Origin: Jatrophihabitans sp. | GTDB lineage: Bacteria; Actinomycetota; Actinomycetes; Mycobacteriales; Jatrophihabitantaceae | Assembly: GCA_036399055.1 (NCBI GenBank) | Contig: DASWNX010000006.1 | Span: forward strand, 23,524 to 87,523 | Reading direction: 5' to 3' | DNA length: 64,000 nucleotides | In this document: one piece after another, positions 6,822 through 15,425 of the stretch | Layout: the number at the start of each line of letters is the position of its first letter | How positions within the stretch are numbered: position 1 is the first letter of the stretch | The notes under the pieces: model-generated | Databases searched by the model: none | Seen by the model: only the letters and a program-made list of their open reading frames with translations | What the model was told of the DNA's origin: nothing | Position numbers and translations under genes: made by a program

Positions 6822-8171
6822 ATGAGCAGCTCGTTCTCCGGCCTGACCAATGCCCTGGCTGCGCTCAACGTGCAGCGCTACGGCATGGAGGTCACCGGCC
6901 AGAACATCGCCAACGCCAACACCGCCGGCTACACCCGCCAGCGCGCCGAGCTGGCCGCGGTCGGCCCGGCGACCGGCGTGTCGGCCCTGTACGCCACCCA
7001 ATCCCCGCACGGTTCGGTCACCGTCTCAGGAACCACCCGGCTCAACGATCCGATGATCGACGCCCGCGCCCGCGCCGAGCACGGTGACAACGGCTACCTG
7101 CAGACCACCACCACCGTGCTGTCCTCGGCCGAGGCGCTCTTCGACGAGCCGAGCGACCACGGCCTGGCCGAGCAGCTCAACGACTTCTGGAACTCCTGGG
7201 CCGCGGTGGCGAACAACCCCGGCGACCTCGCGGCCCGCAACGTGGTGCTGCAGAAGGCGGCCGGCCTGGCCAGCACCCTCAACCAGAGCAGCGCGGCACT
7301 GGACCGGCTGACCCAGTCGGTGTCACAGCAGGCCACCGCCGCCACCGTGAAGATCAACACTGCCGCCACCGCGCTCGCTCAGCTCAACGGCGACATCGCG
7401 GTGGCCACCGCCAGCGGCGCCAACGTCAACACCCTGGCCGACCAGCGCGACAGCCTGCTCATGACACTGGCCGACCTGACCGGCGCCCAGACCAGCATCG
7501 GGGCAAACGGCGCCGCCACCGTGACCGTCGGCGGGCAGAGCCTGGTCTCTGGCGTCACCGCCAGCGCCGTCTCCCTGAGCGGCAACCAGATCCTGGTGGG
7601 CGGCGTTCCGGCCGGCCCGGCCGGCGGCTCGTTGCAGGGGCTGGTCGACGGGCTGAGCACCGCCCTGCCCGGCTACGCCGCGCAACTGGACGCCGTGGCC
7701 GCCGCGCTGGCGAGCACCGTCAACGCCGATCAGGCCAGCGGCTATGACCTGGCCGGCAACCCCGGCGGGCCGCTGTTCGCCGGCAGCACTGCCGCCACCC
7801 TGTCGGTGGTGGTCACCAACCCCGCGAAGCTGGCCGCCTCCGGCTCCCCCGGCGGCAACCTGGACGGCTCGAAGGCACTGAGCATGTCCCAGCTGGGCAG
7901 TTCCAACGCCGGCGCGGACGCCGCCTACCGCACCCTGGTGGGCACCCTGGCCACCGACGTCCAACGAGCCACCCAGCAGGCAACCGTCCAGCAGGCGGTC
8001 ACCAACAGCGTCGACGCGCTCGCGCAGTCCTCCTCCGGCGTCAGCTTCGACGAGGAGACCACGAACCTGCTCACCTATCAGCGGGCTTATCAGGCGGCTT
8101 CTCGGGTGTTGACCACGGTCGATGAGATGCTGGACACCCTGATCAGCCATACCGGAAGGGTGGGGCTGTGA
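6822..8171 (+). CDS. flgK: Flagellar hook-associated protein FlgK (HAP1)
   Basis: FlgK is the first junction protein between hook and filament. The 449-residue product has the rod/hook motif near the N-terminus (GMEVTGQNIANANTAGYTRQ), the FlgK segment FNDFW-like LNDFWNSWAAVANNPGD at about residue 110, and the C-terminal hook helix (EETTNLLTYQRAYQAASRVL). Its middle domain is shorter than in enterobacteria, as is common in Gram-positives. Its TGA overlaps the flgL ATG by one base. Confidence 0.95.
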   Translation: MSSSFSGLTNALAALNVQRYGMEVTGQNIANANTAGYTRQRAELAAVGPATGVSALYATQSPHGSVTVSGTTRLNDPMIDARARAEHGDNGYLQTTTTVLSSAEALFDEPSDHGLAEQLNDFWNSWAAVANNPGDLAARNVVLQKAAGLASTLNQSSAALDRLTQSVSQQATAATVKINTAATALAQLNGDIAVATASGANVNTLADQRDSLLMTLADLTGAQTSIGANGAATVTVGGQSLVSGVTASAVSLSGNQILVGGVPAGPAGGSLQGLVDGLSTALPGYAAQLDAVAAALASTVNADQASGYDLAGNPGGPLFAGSTAATLSVVVTNPAKLAASGSPGGNLDGSKALSMSQLGSSNAGADAAYRTLVGTLATDVQRATQQATVQQAVTNSVDALAQSSSGVSFDEETTNLLTYQRAYQAASRVLTTVDEMLDTLISHTGRVGL

Positions 8172-9052
8172 TGCTCAGGGTCACCGTAGGCTCGGCTTCG
8201 CAGGGCGCGCTGGCCGGACTGCAGGCAGGCGCCTCCCGGCTGGCCACGCTGCAGCAGCAGCTGTCCTCGGGCAGGCAGATCACCAAGCCCTCGGACTCCC
8301 CCACCGGCACGGTCACCGCGCTGCAACTGCGCTCCCAACTCAAGCAGCTCAACCAGCAGCAGGCCAACGCCACCGACGCCCTCGGCTGGCTGACCACGGT
8401 CGACAGCTCCCTGAACAGCGTCACCAAGCAGCTGCAGCAGGTCCGCTCGCTGGTGCTGCAAGGCATGAACACCGGCACCGGCAACACCACCTCAAACGAG
8501 GCGCTGGCTCAGCAGGTCGACCAGGCCCGGTCCTCGCTGCTGTCGCTGGCTAACTCCAGCTACCTCGGCCGTCCGGTGTTCGGCGGGACCACTGCCGGCG
8601 GCGTCGCCTTCGACACCTCCGGAAGCTATGTCGGTGACACCGGCACGGTCACCAGGACCGTCGGGGCGAACAACGCCATCGACCTGAACAACCCTGGGAC
8701 GGCGACCTTCGGCGCCAACGGCAGCAACCTCTTCGACCTGCTCTCCGACATCTCGGCGAAGTTGCGCACCAATCCGTCTGGGCTGGGTGCTGACCTGCAG
8801 CAACTGGACGCCCGGCAGATCAGCATCACCAACGAGCAGTCACTGGCCGGCGCCAAGTATCAAAGGATCCAGAGCGTGCAGAACACCGCGAGCACCAATC
8901 GCATTCAGTTGAGAACACAGCTGTCGGAACTGCAAGAGATCGACCTGGCCGATATGGCGATACAGGTGACTTCAGCCAACGCCGCCTATCAAGCCGCGCT
9001 GGCCACCACGGCGAAGGTCAGCCAGATCTCGCTACTGGACTTCTTGAGGTGA
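8171..9052 (+). CDS. flgL: Flagellar hook-associated protein FlgL (HAP3)
   Basis: FlgL is the second junction protein, related to flagellin. The product, about 293 residues, has a flagellin-like N-terminal coiled coil (LATLQQQLSSGRQITKPSDS) and a C-terminal one (IDLADMAIQVTSANAAYQAA). The ATG at 8171 overlaps the flgK stop; a GTG immediately before it would be in frame too. The stop overlaps the fliW start by 4 bases, so flgK, flgL and fliW are coupled. Confidence 0.93.
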   Translation: MLRVTVGSASQGALAGLQAGASRLATLQQQLSSGRQITKPSDSPTGTVTALQLRSQLKQLNQQQANATDALGWLTTVDSSLNSVTKQLQQVRSLVLQGMNTGTGNTTSNEALAQQVDQARSSLLSLANSSYLGRPVFGGTTAGGVAFDTSGSYVGDTGTVTRTVGANNAIDLNNPGTATFGANGSNLFDLLSDISAKLRTNPSGLGADLQQLDARQISITNEQSLAGAKYQRIQSVQNTASTNRIQLRTQLSELQEIDLADMAIQVTSANAAYQAALATTAKVSQISLLDFLR

Positions 9053-9528
9053 GCGTGAAGCACAGCACCGTCGTAGGAGTGAGCGTCGAGCCAGGTGGCG
9101 AGGTGAGCGCTCTCAAGCCGCGCTCCCGGGCTGCCACCCTTCCGGACCGGATCACCTTCGCGACACCGATACCCGGTTTCGAGGACGAGCGCGACTTCAC
9201 CGTCTCGGCCCTGGACGCCCATGGCGTGCTCTACGCGCTGCGTTCGGCCAAGACGCCCGGCCTGCGGTTCGTGGTCGCCGCGCCTGGGCGGTTCTTCCCC
9301 GAGTACGCACCGCTGCTGGACGCCTCCGACGTCAGCGCCCTGGGGGTGGGCGACGACGACGAGGTCGTGCTGCTGGTGATCGTCACCGTGACCGACGGCC
9401 TCAGCGACGCCACCGCCAACCTGCTGGCGCCGATTGTGATCGCCGCTGACCGCGGCACCGCCCTGCAACTGGTGCTCAGTGACGCCGATCTGCCCCTACG
9501 CGCACCGTTGTTACAGCAAGCAGGCTAG
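9049..9528 (+). CDS. fliW: Flagellar assembly factor FliW
   Basis: FliW is a protein antagonist of CsrA. In Bacillus it is held by cytoplasmic flagellin and, when freed, binds CsrA and relieves repression of flagellin translation. The 159-residue product has the FliW core: [20 protein letters not shown] near residue 40, a central [16 protein letters not shown], and the acidic stretch [16 protein letters not shown]. It is about 15 residues longer at the N-terminus than typical, so a later GTG may be the real start. csrA starts 46 bases downstream. Confidence 0.88.
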   Translation: MSVKHSTVVGVSVEPGGEVSALKPRSRAATLPDRITFATPIPGFEDERDFTVSALDAHGVLYALRSAKTPGLRFVVAAPGRFFPEYAPLLDASDVSALGVGDDDEVVLLVIVTVTDGLSDATANLLAPIVIAADRGTALQLVLSDADLPLRAPLLQQAG

Positions 9529-9574
9529 CGTTGTCGGTGCCGGACCCGGCCCACTTGCCCGCTGGAGCGTCGCC

Positions 9575-9862
9575 TTGCTGATTCTGACCCGCCGTGTCGG
9601 CGAGAGCATCGTCGTCGGCGACGACATCGTCCTGACCGTTTTCGAGGTCCGCGGCGACGCGGTCCGGATCGGCATCGAGGCCCCCCGGTCGGTCAAGGTC
9701 AACCGCAAAGAAATCTACGAGGAAATCCAGCGATCCAATGCCCAGGCAGTCTCGAGCACAGACGACGCGGTCGACGCGCTGCGCGGCGCCCTGGGCGAGT
9801 CGGGCTCGAGCACGCCGCCGGCCGGCGGCGACGCCGCCCCCGCAGCCGGCGAACGACCCTGA
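9575..9862 (+). CDS. csrA: Carbon storage regulator CsrA
   Basis: CsrA is a dimeric RNA-binding protein that blocks ribosome access at GGA hairpins. The product begins [20 protein letters not shown], the family start, and keeps RVGIEAP-type [18 protein letters not shown], where the arginine-rich edge binds RNA and the helix binds FliW. TTG at 9575 is taken as start because it makes the canonical N-terminus and has GGAG 7 bases upstream. At about 95 residues it is longer than usual CsrA (60-75) by a low-complexity Ala/Gly/Pro tail. Two candidate target hairpins lie in the fliC leader. Confidence 0.93.
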   Translation: MLILTRRVGESIVVGDDIVLTVFEVRGDAVRIGIEAPRSVKVNRKEIYEEIQRSNAQAVSSTDDAVDALRGALGESGSSTPPAGGDAAPAAGERP

Positions 9863-9952
9863 CCGGTTCGGCGTGATCCGGCTGTTTCGCTGCGACAGCG
9901 CCCGAGTTGTCCCTAAGATTGCGCCCGTGAGCGCGGCAGCGGCCGGTAGGCC

Positions 9953-10579
9953 ATGACCGACGTACCGGCAGACGGGACGGCGGTAGTGCTGCGCGACCAA
10001 CAAGGCCGCGCCTACCGCAGCGAAGTCGCCCGCTCCCAGCCCGGCGTGCTGTTTCTGCAGCCACCCCGAGACCTGCCCGCCACCGGCGCCTTCGCGCTGG
10101 GCACCCGGTTGCTGGTCACCTGGCCGGACGAGACGTCACTGCGGGTGCTGCCGGTGATGCTGCTGAGCGTTGCCACCTCCGGCGAGGTCGGCATGCTGGC
10201 CGTCCAGGTTCAGGGCACCGCCTGGCGCGAGGAGCGCCGGCGCTACGCCCGGGCCAACCTCGACGCCAGTCTCAGCATCGGTTACGCCGGCGCCGACGGG
10301 CAGGACGTGCAGACCTCGGGCGAGCTCATCGACCTGAGCGAGGTCGCGCTGCGCGGCGTGGTGCCTCCCGAGCACCAGGCGCTGTGCCAGCCACGGACTC
10401 CGGTGCGGATGCGGATCGGGCTCGCCGACGACAGCTTCGAGATCGGCGGCTACATCCTGCTCGGCAAGCCGGCAGCCCGGGTGGACCTGGGCCTGGAAGT
10501 GGTCGTGCTGTTCCATCGCCCGGTGGCCCGCGTGGAGGACCTGCGCCGCCACCTCGGAAACCTGGTCGGAGGCGGCTGA
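9953..10579 (+). CDS. PilZ-domain protein, probable c-di-GMP receptor
   Basis: PilZ proteins bind c-di-GMP and often adjust flagellar motor function. The 208-residue product has an N-terminal YcgR-like beta domain (about residues 1-90) and a PilZ domain with the arginine motif RRRYAR at about residue 97 and the second motif IDLSEVALRG at about residue 125, in which the usual glycine of DxSxxG is an alanine followed later by RG. This places it in the YcgR architecture. It is downstream of csrA at the end of the flagellar arm, so control of motility is likely. c-di-GMP binding is inferred. Confidence 0.75.
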   Translation: MTDVPADGTAVVLRDQQGRAYRSEVARSQPGVLFLQPPRDLPATGAFALGTRLLVTWPDETSLRVLPVMLLSVATSGEVGMLAVQVQGTAWREERRRYARANLDASLSIGYAGADGQDVQTSGELIDLSEVALRGVVPPEHQALCQPRTPVRMRIGLADDSFEIGGYILLGKPAARVDLGLEVVVLFHRPVARVEDLRRHLGNLVGGG

Positions 10580-10617
10580 GCCGCAACCGATGAGTGCGCC
10601 ACCGGTCGGCGACAGGC

Positions 10618-10878
10618 CTACCGGTTGCGCCGATCGCGTCGATCGCGCCGGCTGCGGCGCAGGTTGCGGATCATCATCACGCTCAGCAGCAGCCCGGCGC
10701 CGCTGATGACGGCCTTGCCCTCGGGCGTCATCGCCTTCTGCTTGAGCGTGGTCTTGGCATCGTCGACGAGCCTCTTGGGCGCCAGCCGGACCGCGAGTTG
10801 GTCGACGGTGACCGCGAGCTGGTCTCGGGCCTGCTCTATCTCTGCTCGGATCTGGCTCGCGTCGCGCTGGGTCGCCAC
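10618..10878 (-). CDS. DUF3618 domain small protein with C-terminal membrane anchor
   Basis: The 86-residue product matches the actinobacterial DUF3618 pattern: AEIEQARDQLAVTVDQLAVRLAPK, a helical segment that in other members follows membrane stress proteins. A single hydrophobic segment (VISGAGLLLSVMMI, about residues 56-70) is followed by a strongly basic tail of RDRR repeats, which would keep the C-terminus in the cytoplasm. The gene faces away from bcp. Its function is unknown. Confidence 0.75.
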   Translation of the reverse strand: MATQRDASQIRAEIEQARDQLAVTVDQLAVRLAPKRLVDDAKTTLKQKAMTPEGKAVISGAGLLLSVMMIRNLRRSRRDRRDRRNR

Positions 10879-10974
10879 CGTGGCTCCTTCGTTACTCCGT
10901 CGGACCTGACAGGTCGCTGTCTGGCCAGCCTATCCACCCGGCCAAACCCGACTCCGGGCCGATACCGTGTACCC

Positions 10975-11454
10975 ATGACCGAACGCCTCGCCGCCGGTGA
11001 CCCCGCACCCGACTTCACCCTCGCCGACGCCGACGGAAAGCCGGTGTCGCTGTCGGAGCTGCGTGGCCGGCGGGTCATCGTCTACTTCTATCCAGCGGCC
11101 TCCACCCCGGGCTGCACCAAGCAGGCCTGCGACTTCCGCGACACCCTGGACAGCTTCGCCGACGAGGGGTTCGCGGTGCTCGGCGTCTCACCCGACAAGC
11201 CCGCCAAGCTCGCGAAGTTCCGCGACAACCAGCGGCTGAGCTTTCCCCTGCTGTCTGATCCCGACCGGCAGGTGCTGAGCGCCTACGGCGCCTACGGCGA
11301 GAAGAAGCTCTACGGCAAGACGGTGACCGGCGTGATCCGCTCGACCTTCGTCATCGACGCCGAGGGCGTCGTGGAGCTGGCCCAGTACGGCGTCAAGGCC
11401 ACCGGCCACGTGGCCAAGCTACGCCGCGACCTCGGGCTGGCGGCCAGCAAGTAG
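10975..11454 (+). CDS. bcp: Thioredoxin-dependent thiol peroxidase (peroxiredoxin Q/BCP)
   Basis: A cytoplasmic peroxiredoxin that reduces hydrogen peroxide and organic peroxides using thioredoxin. The 159-residue product has the active-site block FYPAASTPGCTKQACDFRD with the peroxidatic cysteine in PGCT at about residue 45 and a second cysteine 5 residues later, the spacing of the BCP subgroup. FPLLSDPDRQVLSAYGAYGEK and GVIRSTFVID are family blocks. The ATG at 10975 is chosen since the upstream in-frame extension has no conserved sequence. A tRNA gene follows 13 bases after the stop. Confidence 0.93.
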   Translation: MTERLAAGDPAPDFTLADADGKPVSLSELRGRRVIVYFYPAASTPGCTKQACDFRDTLDSFADEGFAVLGVSPDKPAKLAKFRDNQRLSFPLLSDPDRQVLSAYGAYGEKKLYGKTVTGVIRSTFVIDAEGVVELAQYGVKATGHVAKLRRDLGLAASK

Positions 11455-11467
11455 GCTCTGCGGCGAC

Positions 11468-11540
11468 GGGGCCGTAGCCCAAAGGCAGAGGCGCACGGTT
11501 TAGGTCCGTGACAGTGGGGGTTCGACTCCCCCCGGCCCTA
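11468..11540 (+). tRNA. tRNA with anticodon UAG and a short variable loop (tRNA-Leu by anticodon, class I shape)
   Basis: The 73-nt cloverleaf is complete: acceptor GGGGCCG/CGGCCCT with a G-U first pair, D arm GCC/GGC with a GG in the loop, anticodon stem CACGG/CCGTG with loop TTTAGGT (anticodon TAG, reads CUA), a 5-base variable loop ACAGT, T stem GGGGG/CCCCC with loop TTCGACT, and A at position 73. CCA is not encoded. Bacterial tRNA-Leu normally has a long variable arm, so this short form is unusual. The fold is clear but the amino acid it carries is uncertain. Confidence 0.8.
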
Positions 11541-11757
11541 CTACTCCAGCTGACGACCCAACCGCGTCGTGAGACGTCCGGGACGCCCAGCACCGGCTCC
11601 CCGACACCCCCGCCGTCGACAGCACGGGCAACCCGGCAATCCGCCGGCGCAGGCGGCTCCGAACCACCTCCATGGCCCGGACCGCTCACCCTCGACTCGC
11701 CGGCGAAGCCGGGCGAGCAGGGTCAGCCGGCTCGGCACTGCTCAGGGTCGGCCTAGC

Positions 11758-12354
11758 ATGACTGCCATGTGGTTCGAGCGCTCCTCCGGCGCCAAGGCCG
11801 AGCCTGCGGTCACGACCCTGGAAGACCTCGTGCGCGCCGCCTCGCGGGGCGACGAGCACGCCTTCGCCGACCTCTACGACCAGACCTCGCCGCGGGTGTA
11901 CGGGATGGTGCTTCGGGTGATCCGCGACCCCGCCCAGGCCGCCGAGGTCACCCAGGACATCTACCTCGAGGTCTGGCGGCAGTCCGCCCGCTTCGACGCC
12001 GGCAAGGGCGGGGCGCTGCCCTGGCTGCTGATGATCGCCCACCGCCGCGCGGTCGACCGGGTCCGGTCGGCGCAGTCGTCGATGGTGCGTGATGACAAGT
12101 ACGCCCTGCTGCACGAGGAGCGTCCCTACGACTCGGTCAGCGAGCAGGCGCACACCAACCTGGAGGCGCAACGGGTTCGCAAGGTCCTGGGCGAGCTGAC
12201 CCCGGCTCAACGCGAGGCGGTCACGCTGGCCTACTTCGGCGGCTACACCCACACAGAAGTGGCCGAATTGCTTAAGGTTCCCCTGGGCACGGCGAAGACC
12301 CGGATTAGAGACGGTCTGATCAGGATGCGCGACGCATTGGGGGTGACGGCATGA
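11758..12354 (+). CDS. sigK: ECF sigma factor SigK
   Basis: An extracytoplasmic-function sigma factor, SigK type, held inactive by the membrane protein RskA encoded next. The product, about 198 residues, has region 2 (AFADLYDQTSPRVYGMVLRV, then AAEVTQDIYLEVWRQ) and region 4 (LTPAQREAVTLAYFGGYTHT, then VPLGTAKTRIRDGL) and no extra C-terminal domain. It overlaps rskA by 4 bases (ATGA). ATG at 11758 is used; an ATG 9 bases later is also possible. In mycobacteria SigK controls exported antigens; the regulon here is unknown. Confidence 0.88.
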   Translation: MTAMWFERSSGAKAEPAVTTLEDLVRAASRGDEHAFADLYDQTSPRVYGMVLRVIRDPAQAAEVTQDIYLEVWRQSARFDAGKGGALPWLLMIAHRRAVDRVRSAQSSMVRDDKYALLHEERPYDSVSEQAHTNLEAQRVRKVLGELTPAQREAVTLAYFGGYTHTEVAELLKVPLGTAKTRIRDGLIRMRDALGVTA

Positions 12355-13088
12355 CCGACGAGCTGACCGGCCTGGTCGGCGCCTACGCACTCGACGCCCT
12401 CGACGACGACGAGCGTGCGGTGTTCGAGCGGCACCTGCAGACCTGCGCCGAGTGCGCCGAGGAGGTGCGGGGGCTGCGCAACGCCGCCGCCGAGCTGAGC
12501 CACCTCAGCGAGGTCAGCCCCCCGCCCCAGCTGCGGGCCGCGGTGTTGGGGGCTGTCGCGCAGAGCCGGCCGCTGCCACCGCTGGTCGACAGCGCGCGCG
12601 CCGACAACGTAGTGCCGCTGCGCCGGGACCGGGGCAAGTCGCTGTGGCAGGGGCTGGCCGCGGCCTGCGCGCTGGCCGCGATCACCGTCTCGGCCTGGGG
12701 CTTCACCGAGCACCGCGAGGCAGAGCGGGCGGCTGGCGTCCGCGCGTCGGCCGTCCAGCAACTGCTTGACGCGCCAGACGTCAAGGCCGCCACCACCACC
12801 ATGAAGCAGGGCCAGGGCATCCTGATCTACTCCCGCAGCGAGCGCAAGCTGGTGCTGGTGGGGCGTGGCATGCCGACGTTGCCCAGCGACCAGACCTACC
12901 AGCTGTGGATGATGGACAAGAGCGGTGAGCCGGTCTCCGGCGGGGTGTTCCGCCCCGACCAGGCCGGCAACGTCGAGGTGCCGGCCTCAGGGAACCTCGA
13001 CGGGGTGACCCGGATGGCGGTGTCGGTGGAGCCGGCCGGCGGCTCGGCTCAGCCGACTCTGGCGACCGTCCAGCTGCTCAACCTCTGA
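12351..13088 (+). CDS. rskA: Anti-sigma-K factor RskA
   Basis: A membrane anti-sigma factor that sequesters SigK until regulated proteolysis releases it. The 245-residue product has the zinc anti-sigma motif HLQTCAEC (H28, C32, C35), one transmembrane segment at about residues 101-117 (GLAAACALAAITVSAWG), and the extracytoplasmic RskA domain with LPSDQTYQLWMMDKSGEPVS. The start overlaps the sigK stop, so stoichiometric coupled synthesis is expected. The outer domain presumably senses redox or envelope state, as in the mycobacterial protein. Confidence 0.9.
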   Translation: MTDELTGLVGAYALDALDDDERAVFERHLQTCAECAEEVRGLRNAAAELSHLSEVSPPPQLRAAVLGAVAQSRPLPPLVDSARADNVVPLRRDRGKSLWQGLAAACALAAITVSAWGFTEHREAERAAGVRASAVQQLLDAPDVKAATTTMKQGQGILIYSRSERKLVLVGRGMPTLPSDQTYQLWMMDKSGEPVSGGVFRPDQAGNVEVPASGNLDGVTRMAVSVEPAGGSAQPTLATVQLLNL

Positions 13089-13144
13089 GCAGCCGCGCCT
13101 GGCAGGCAGTGCCGAACGAACCGCCAGCCGATAGCGTGAGTCTC

Positions 13145-13912
13145 ATGCCGGACAGCCCACGGATCGATCTGAACGCCGACCTGGGCGAAGGTTTCGGCGT
13201 TTGGACCGCCGGGGCGGACGAGGCCATGCTCGACATCATCACCAGCGCCAACCTGGCCTGCGGCTTTCACGCCGGCGACCCGGTCATCATGCGAGGCGTC
13301 TGCGCCGAAGCCGTCCGGCGCGGTGTGGCCATCGGCGCCCAGGTGGGCTACCGGGACCTGGCGGGCTTCGGCCGTCGCCGGATCGACATCGCCCCGGACG
13401 ACCTGAGCGCCGACGTGCTCTACCAGCTGGGCGCCCTGGACGCCTTCGCCCGGGCCGCGGGCGACCGGGTCCGCTACCTCAAACCGCACGGCGCGCTTTA
13501 CCACGCCGCGGCCGCCGACGCGGGCCAGGCCGGCGCCGTCGTCAGGGCCCTGCTCGACTGGGACCGGCCGCTGCCGGTGCTGACGCTGCCCGGTTCGGCG
13601 CTGGCCTCGGCCGCCGCCGAGGCCGGCCTGCCGGTGGTGATCGAGGCTTTCTGCGACCGCGGCTACCAGGCCGACGGCTCGCTGGTTGCGCGCGAGCAGC
13701 CCGGGGCGGTGCTGCGCCAGGCCGACGAGATCGCCGACCGGGCGCTGGCGATGGTCACCGACGGTGAGGTCCGGGCCGTCGACGGCAGCCGGGTGGCCGT
13801 CCGGCCTCACTCACTGTGCGTGCACGGCGACACCCCCGGCGCCGTCGAGATAGCCGGTGCGGTGCGCGCTCGGCTGACCGGCGCCGGCGTCCGGCTGGCG
13901 GCTTTCGCCTGA
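13145..13912 (+). CDS. pxpA: 5-oxoprolinase subunit PxpA (LamB/YcsF family)
   Basis: PxpA is one of three subunits of the prokaryotic ATP-dependent 5-oxoprolinase, which opens 5-oxoproline (pyroglutamate) to glutamate. The 255-residue product has the family blocks IDLNADLGEGFG at the N-terminus, ITSANLACGFHAGDP, VGYRDLAGFGRRRID and RYLKPHGALYHAA. ATG at 13145 places the conserved block near residue 6. The stop overlaps the start of pxpB by one base. Confidence 0.93.
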   Translation: MPDSPRIDLNADLGEGFGVWTAGADEAMLDIITSANLACGFHAGDPVIMRGVCAEAVRRGVAIGAQVGYRDLAGFGRRRIDIAPDDLSADVLYQLGALDAFARAAGDRVRYLKPHGALYHAAAADAGQAGAVVRALLDWDRPLPVLTLPGSALASAAAEAGLPVVIEAFCDRGYQADGSLVAREQPGAVLRQADEIADRALAMVTDGEVRAVDGSRVAVRPHSLCVHGDTPGAVEIAGAVRARLTGAGVRLAAFA

Positions 13913-14541
13913 TGGCCGGCTGGACGCTGCTGCCCTACGGCCAGAGCGCCGTGCTGGTCGAGTTGCCCACCGCCCAGGACGTCCTGCCGCTGCGCGAGGC
14001 CCTGGTGGCGCAGCAGCACCCGGCCGTGCTGTCAGTGGTTCCGGCCGCCCGGACCGTGCTGGTGGAATTCGATCCGGGCGCCGCCCCGGTCGAGGAGCTG
14101 CGCGACCTCATCCAGCGCTGCCTGACCGGCCAGGCCGGCTCGACGGCCCCGCGCCAGCCTGAGCCGGTGGTCGAGCTGGCCGTGCGCTATGACGGCGCGG
14201 ACCTCGCGTCGGTCGCCAGGCAGTGCGGCATGCCGGTGGCCGAGGTGATCCGGCGGCACTGCGCGGCCGACTACACCGTGCAGTTCTGCGGATTCGCGCC
14301 GGGCTTCAGCTACCTCAGCGGGTTGGACCCGGCGCTGCGGCTGCCCCGGCTGGCCAGCCCGCGGCCGGTCGTGCCGGCGGGCTCGGTGGCCATCACCGGC
14401 GAGTTCACCGGGGTGTACCCGCGCGAGTCACCAGGCGGCTGGCTGCTGCTGGGACACACCGACGCGGTGCTCTTCGACCTCGACCGCCAGCCTCCCACCC
14501 TGCTGCGGCCCGGCGCCGCCGTCCGATTGCGCCAGGCATGA
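13912..14541 (+). CDS. pxpB: 5-oxoprolinase subunit PxpB (KipI family)
   Basis: PxpB pairs with PxpC, the two allophanate-hydrolase-like halves of the enzyme. The 209-residue product ends with the KipI signature: VQFCGFAPGFSYLSGLDPAL and PRLASPRPVVPAGSVAI, then GWLLLGHTDAVLFD. KipI-type proteins were first described as kinase inhibitors in Bacillus, but the pxpA-pxpB-pxpC order supports the oxoprolinase role. The stop overlaps pxpC by 4 bases. Confidence 0.92.
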   Translation: MAGWTLLPYGQSAVLVELPTAQDVLPLREALVAQQHPAVLSVVPAARTVLVEFDPGAAPVEELRDLIQRCLTGQAGSTAPRQPEPVVELAVRYDGADLASVARQCGMPVAEVIRRHCAADYTVQFCGFAPGFSYLSGLDPALRLPRLASPRPVVPAGSVAITGEFTGVYPRESPGGWLLLGHTDAVLFDLDRQPPTLLRPGAAVRLRQA

Positions 14542-15425
14542 TCGAGGTCCTGTCCCCCGGACCGCTGGCCACCGTGCAGGACCTGGGCCGGCTGGGCTAC
14601 TCCGACCTCGGCGTCAGCCGCAGCGGGGCGGCCGACCGCGGCGCACTGCGGCTGGCCAACCGGCTGGTGGGCAACGACGAGTCCGCGGCCGGCATCGAGA
14701 TCACCTTCGGGGGGCTGGCGCTGCGGCTGGCCGACGCGGCCACCGTCGCCTTCACCGGTGCCCGGTGCGAGCTGTCGGGCCACCGCGGTGGCTGGAACGC
14801 CGCGCTGAGCTGCCCGGCCGGCAGCGTTCTCACCGTCGGCGCGCCGGCGACCGGCCTGCGCAGCTACCTGGCGATCCGAGGCGGTCTGGCGGTCGCCCCG
14901 GTGCTGGGCTCCCGGGCGACCGACACCCTCTCCGGCCTGGGCCCGGCCGTGCTGGCCGCCGGCCGGCGGCTTCGGATCGGGCCGACGGCGGCCGGCGAGC
15001 CCAGCGACTTCAGCGGCGCGGCCGGGTCGGGGCCGCCGGCCGGGACCCCCACGCTGCGGCTGGCCGCCGGGCCGCGAGCGGACTGGTTCACGCCCGAGTC
15101 GCTCAGCCGGCTGTTCGGCTCGCCGTGGCAGGTGCGCCCGGACAGCAACCGGATCGGCGTCCGGCTGGCCGGGAACGCGCTGGGGCTGCGCTCGGACGCC
15201 GAGCGCGCCGCCGCCGAGTTGCCGTCCGAACCCACCCTGCCCGGGGCGGTTCAGGTGCCTCCGGACGGTCAGCCGATCGTGCTCGGCCCGGACGCGCCGG
15301 TCACCGGCGGCTATCCGGTGATCGCGGTGCTGCCCGCTGCCGAACTGGACCTGCTGGCGCAGCTGCGGCCCGGCGCCGAGCTGCGATTCGCCGCGGTCCG
15401 GGCGCCGTCAGTTCATCCGGGCTGA
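14538..15425 (+). CDS. pxpC: 5-oxoprolinase subunit PxpC (KipA family)
   Basis: The third oxoprolinase subunit, a biotin-dependent-carboxyltransferase-like (KipA) domain. The 295-residue product starts MIEVLSPGPLATVQDLGRLG and has RSGAADRGALRLANRLVGND, both family signatures, and VLGPDAPVTGGYPVIAVLP near the C-terminus. Its 3' end overlaps, tail to tail, the last 13 bases of the MBL-Rieske gene on the other strand. Confidence 0.92.
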   Translation: MIEVLSPGPLATVQDLGRLGYSDLGVSRSGAADRGALRLANRLVGNDESAAGIEITFGGLALRLADAATVAFTGARCELSGHRGGWNAALSCPAGSVLTVGAPATGLRSYLAIRGGLAVAPVLGSRATDTLSGLGPAVLAAGRRLRIGPTAAGEPSDFSGAAGSGPPAGTPTLRLAAGPRADWFTPESLSRLFGSPWQVRPDSNRIGVRLAGNALGLRSDAERAAAELPSEPTLPGAVQVPPDGQPIVLGPDAPVTGGYPVIAVLPAAELDLLAQLRPGAELRFAAVRAPSVHPG

